Part shown: in pieces, positions 5,223-5,448 of the stretch | How the letters are laid out: each line of letters begins with the position of its first letter | Position numbering within the stretch: position 1 is the stretch's first letter | NCBI GenBank assembly: GCA_016193165.1 | Contig: JACPST010000008.1 | Coordinates: forward strand, 1 to 5,448 | Origin: Deltaproteobacteria bacterium | GTDB taxonomy: Bacteria; Bdellovibrionota; JACOXK01; 2-02-FULL-40-11 | DNA length: 5,448 nt | Direction: 5' to 3' | Made by a program: the position numbers and the translations under genes | The notes under the pieces: generated by a model | Database searches by the model: none | Seen by the model: the letters and a program-made list of their open reading frames with translations, nothing else | What the model was told of the DNA's origin: nothing

Positions 5223-5448
5223 ATGACTTCTTATTTACAGCAGCTCTTAAATAAATACGAAACGTCACCTATAGGTTTGACGGTGACAGGCCTTAAAGGG
5301 GCGAGTTTTACTTATGTGCTGGCAGGGCTTCGGCAAATCAGAAAAAATCCAGCTCTGATTTTGACCCAAACGCCCGAACAAGCTGAAGTTCTCTTGGCGG
5401 ATATCCTATTTTTTTCTCCGACGCTTAAAAATGAGGTTTTTATTTACC
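5223..5448 (+). CDS. mfd: Probable transcription-repair coupling factor Mfd, N-terminal 75 residues; runs off the right edge
   Basis: Mfd is a large ATP-driven translocase that removes RNA polymerase stalled at DNA lesions and recruits UvrA to start nucleotide excision repair. Only the first 75 codons are here, starting at ATG 5223. The pattern fits the UvrB-like first domain of Mfd. A short helical start (MTSYLQQLLNKYE) leads to LTVTGLKGASFTYVLAGL (about 19-36), matching the 'G..G.....l.a.l' segment, then ALILTQTPEQAEVLLADI (44-61), the strand plus 'A..L..D' helix, and a strand VFIY at the edge. UvrB is unlikely because its opening residues and Walker A region are not seen. The helicase motors and the polymerase-binding domain lie outside the window, so the call is by pattern and not by signature motif. 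The gene is divergent from the DsbA-like fusion gene across 67 bases. Confidence 0.7.
   Translation, partial: MTSYLQQLLNKYETSPIGLTVTGLKGASFTYVLAGLRQIRKNPALILTQTPEQAEVLLADILFFSPTLKNEVFIY

Overview
This window looks like the chromosome of a Gram-negative, respiring bacterium. It has a membrane-arm respiratory complex I gene cluster, two proteins with classical signal peptides, and a periplasmic-type thiol oxidoreductase. The DNA is moderately AT-rich by eye. The lineage cannot be fixed from the sequence. The foldase/DsbA fusion beside mfd and the split nuo cluster would fit a deltaproteobacterial, Bdellovibrionota-like or related uncultured group, but that is only an inference from recall.

Region 1 (1-3124, minus strand) is a tightly packed run transcribed right to left: nuoA, nuoH, nuoJ, nuoK, nuoL, with nuoL running off the left edge. 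Each gene overlaps the next by 4 to 22 bases, so this is one transcription unit with coupled translation. All five encode proton-pumping membrane subunits of NADH:quinone oxidoreductase, and the functional residues I could locate are present. The peripheral-arm genes nuoBCDEFG and nuoI, which usually lie between nuoA and nuoH or between nuoH and nuoJ, are absent here and must lie elsewhere if the complex is conventional.

Region 2 (3125-3246) is a divergent intergenic region. It holds an imperfect palindrome resembling the widespread GTCAT-CCCGCG...CGGG-type intergenic repeats, a strong sigma70-like promoter for the rightward gene, a perfect 10-bp palindrome inside that promoter, and a possible leftward promoter for nuoA sharing the same -35 bases.

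Region 3 (3247-5155) holds two convergent genes separated by 4 bases. The plus-strand gene encodes an exported alpha/beta-hydrolase-like protein of unknown substrate. The minus-strand gene encodes an exported fusion of a SurA/PpiC-like chaperone segment to a DsbA-type thioredoxin domain. Both have the same promoter geometry: -35, 18-bp spacer, -10, then 6 bases to ATG, with no ribosome binding site. This predicts leaderless mRNAs. In both, the ORF can be extended by exactly 12 codons to a TTG that is really part of the -35 box.

Region 4 (5156-5448) is a 67-bp divergent promoter region followed by the first 75 codons of a gene that is probably mfd (transcription-repair coupling factor), running off the right edge. 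No RNA gene, mobile element or CRISPR array was seen.
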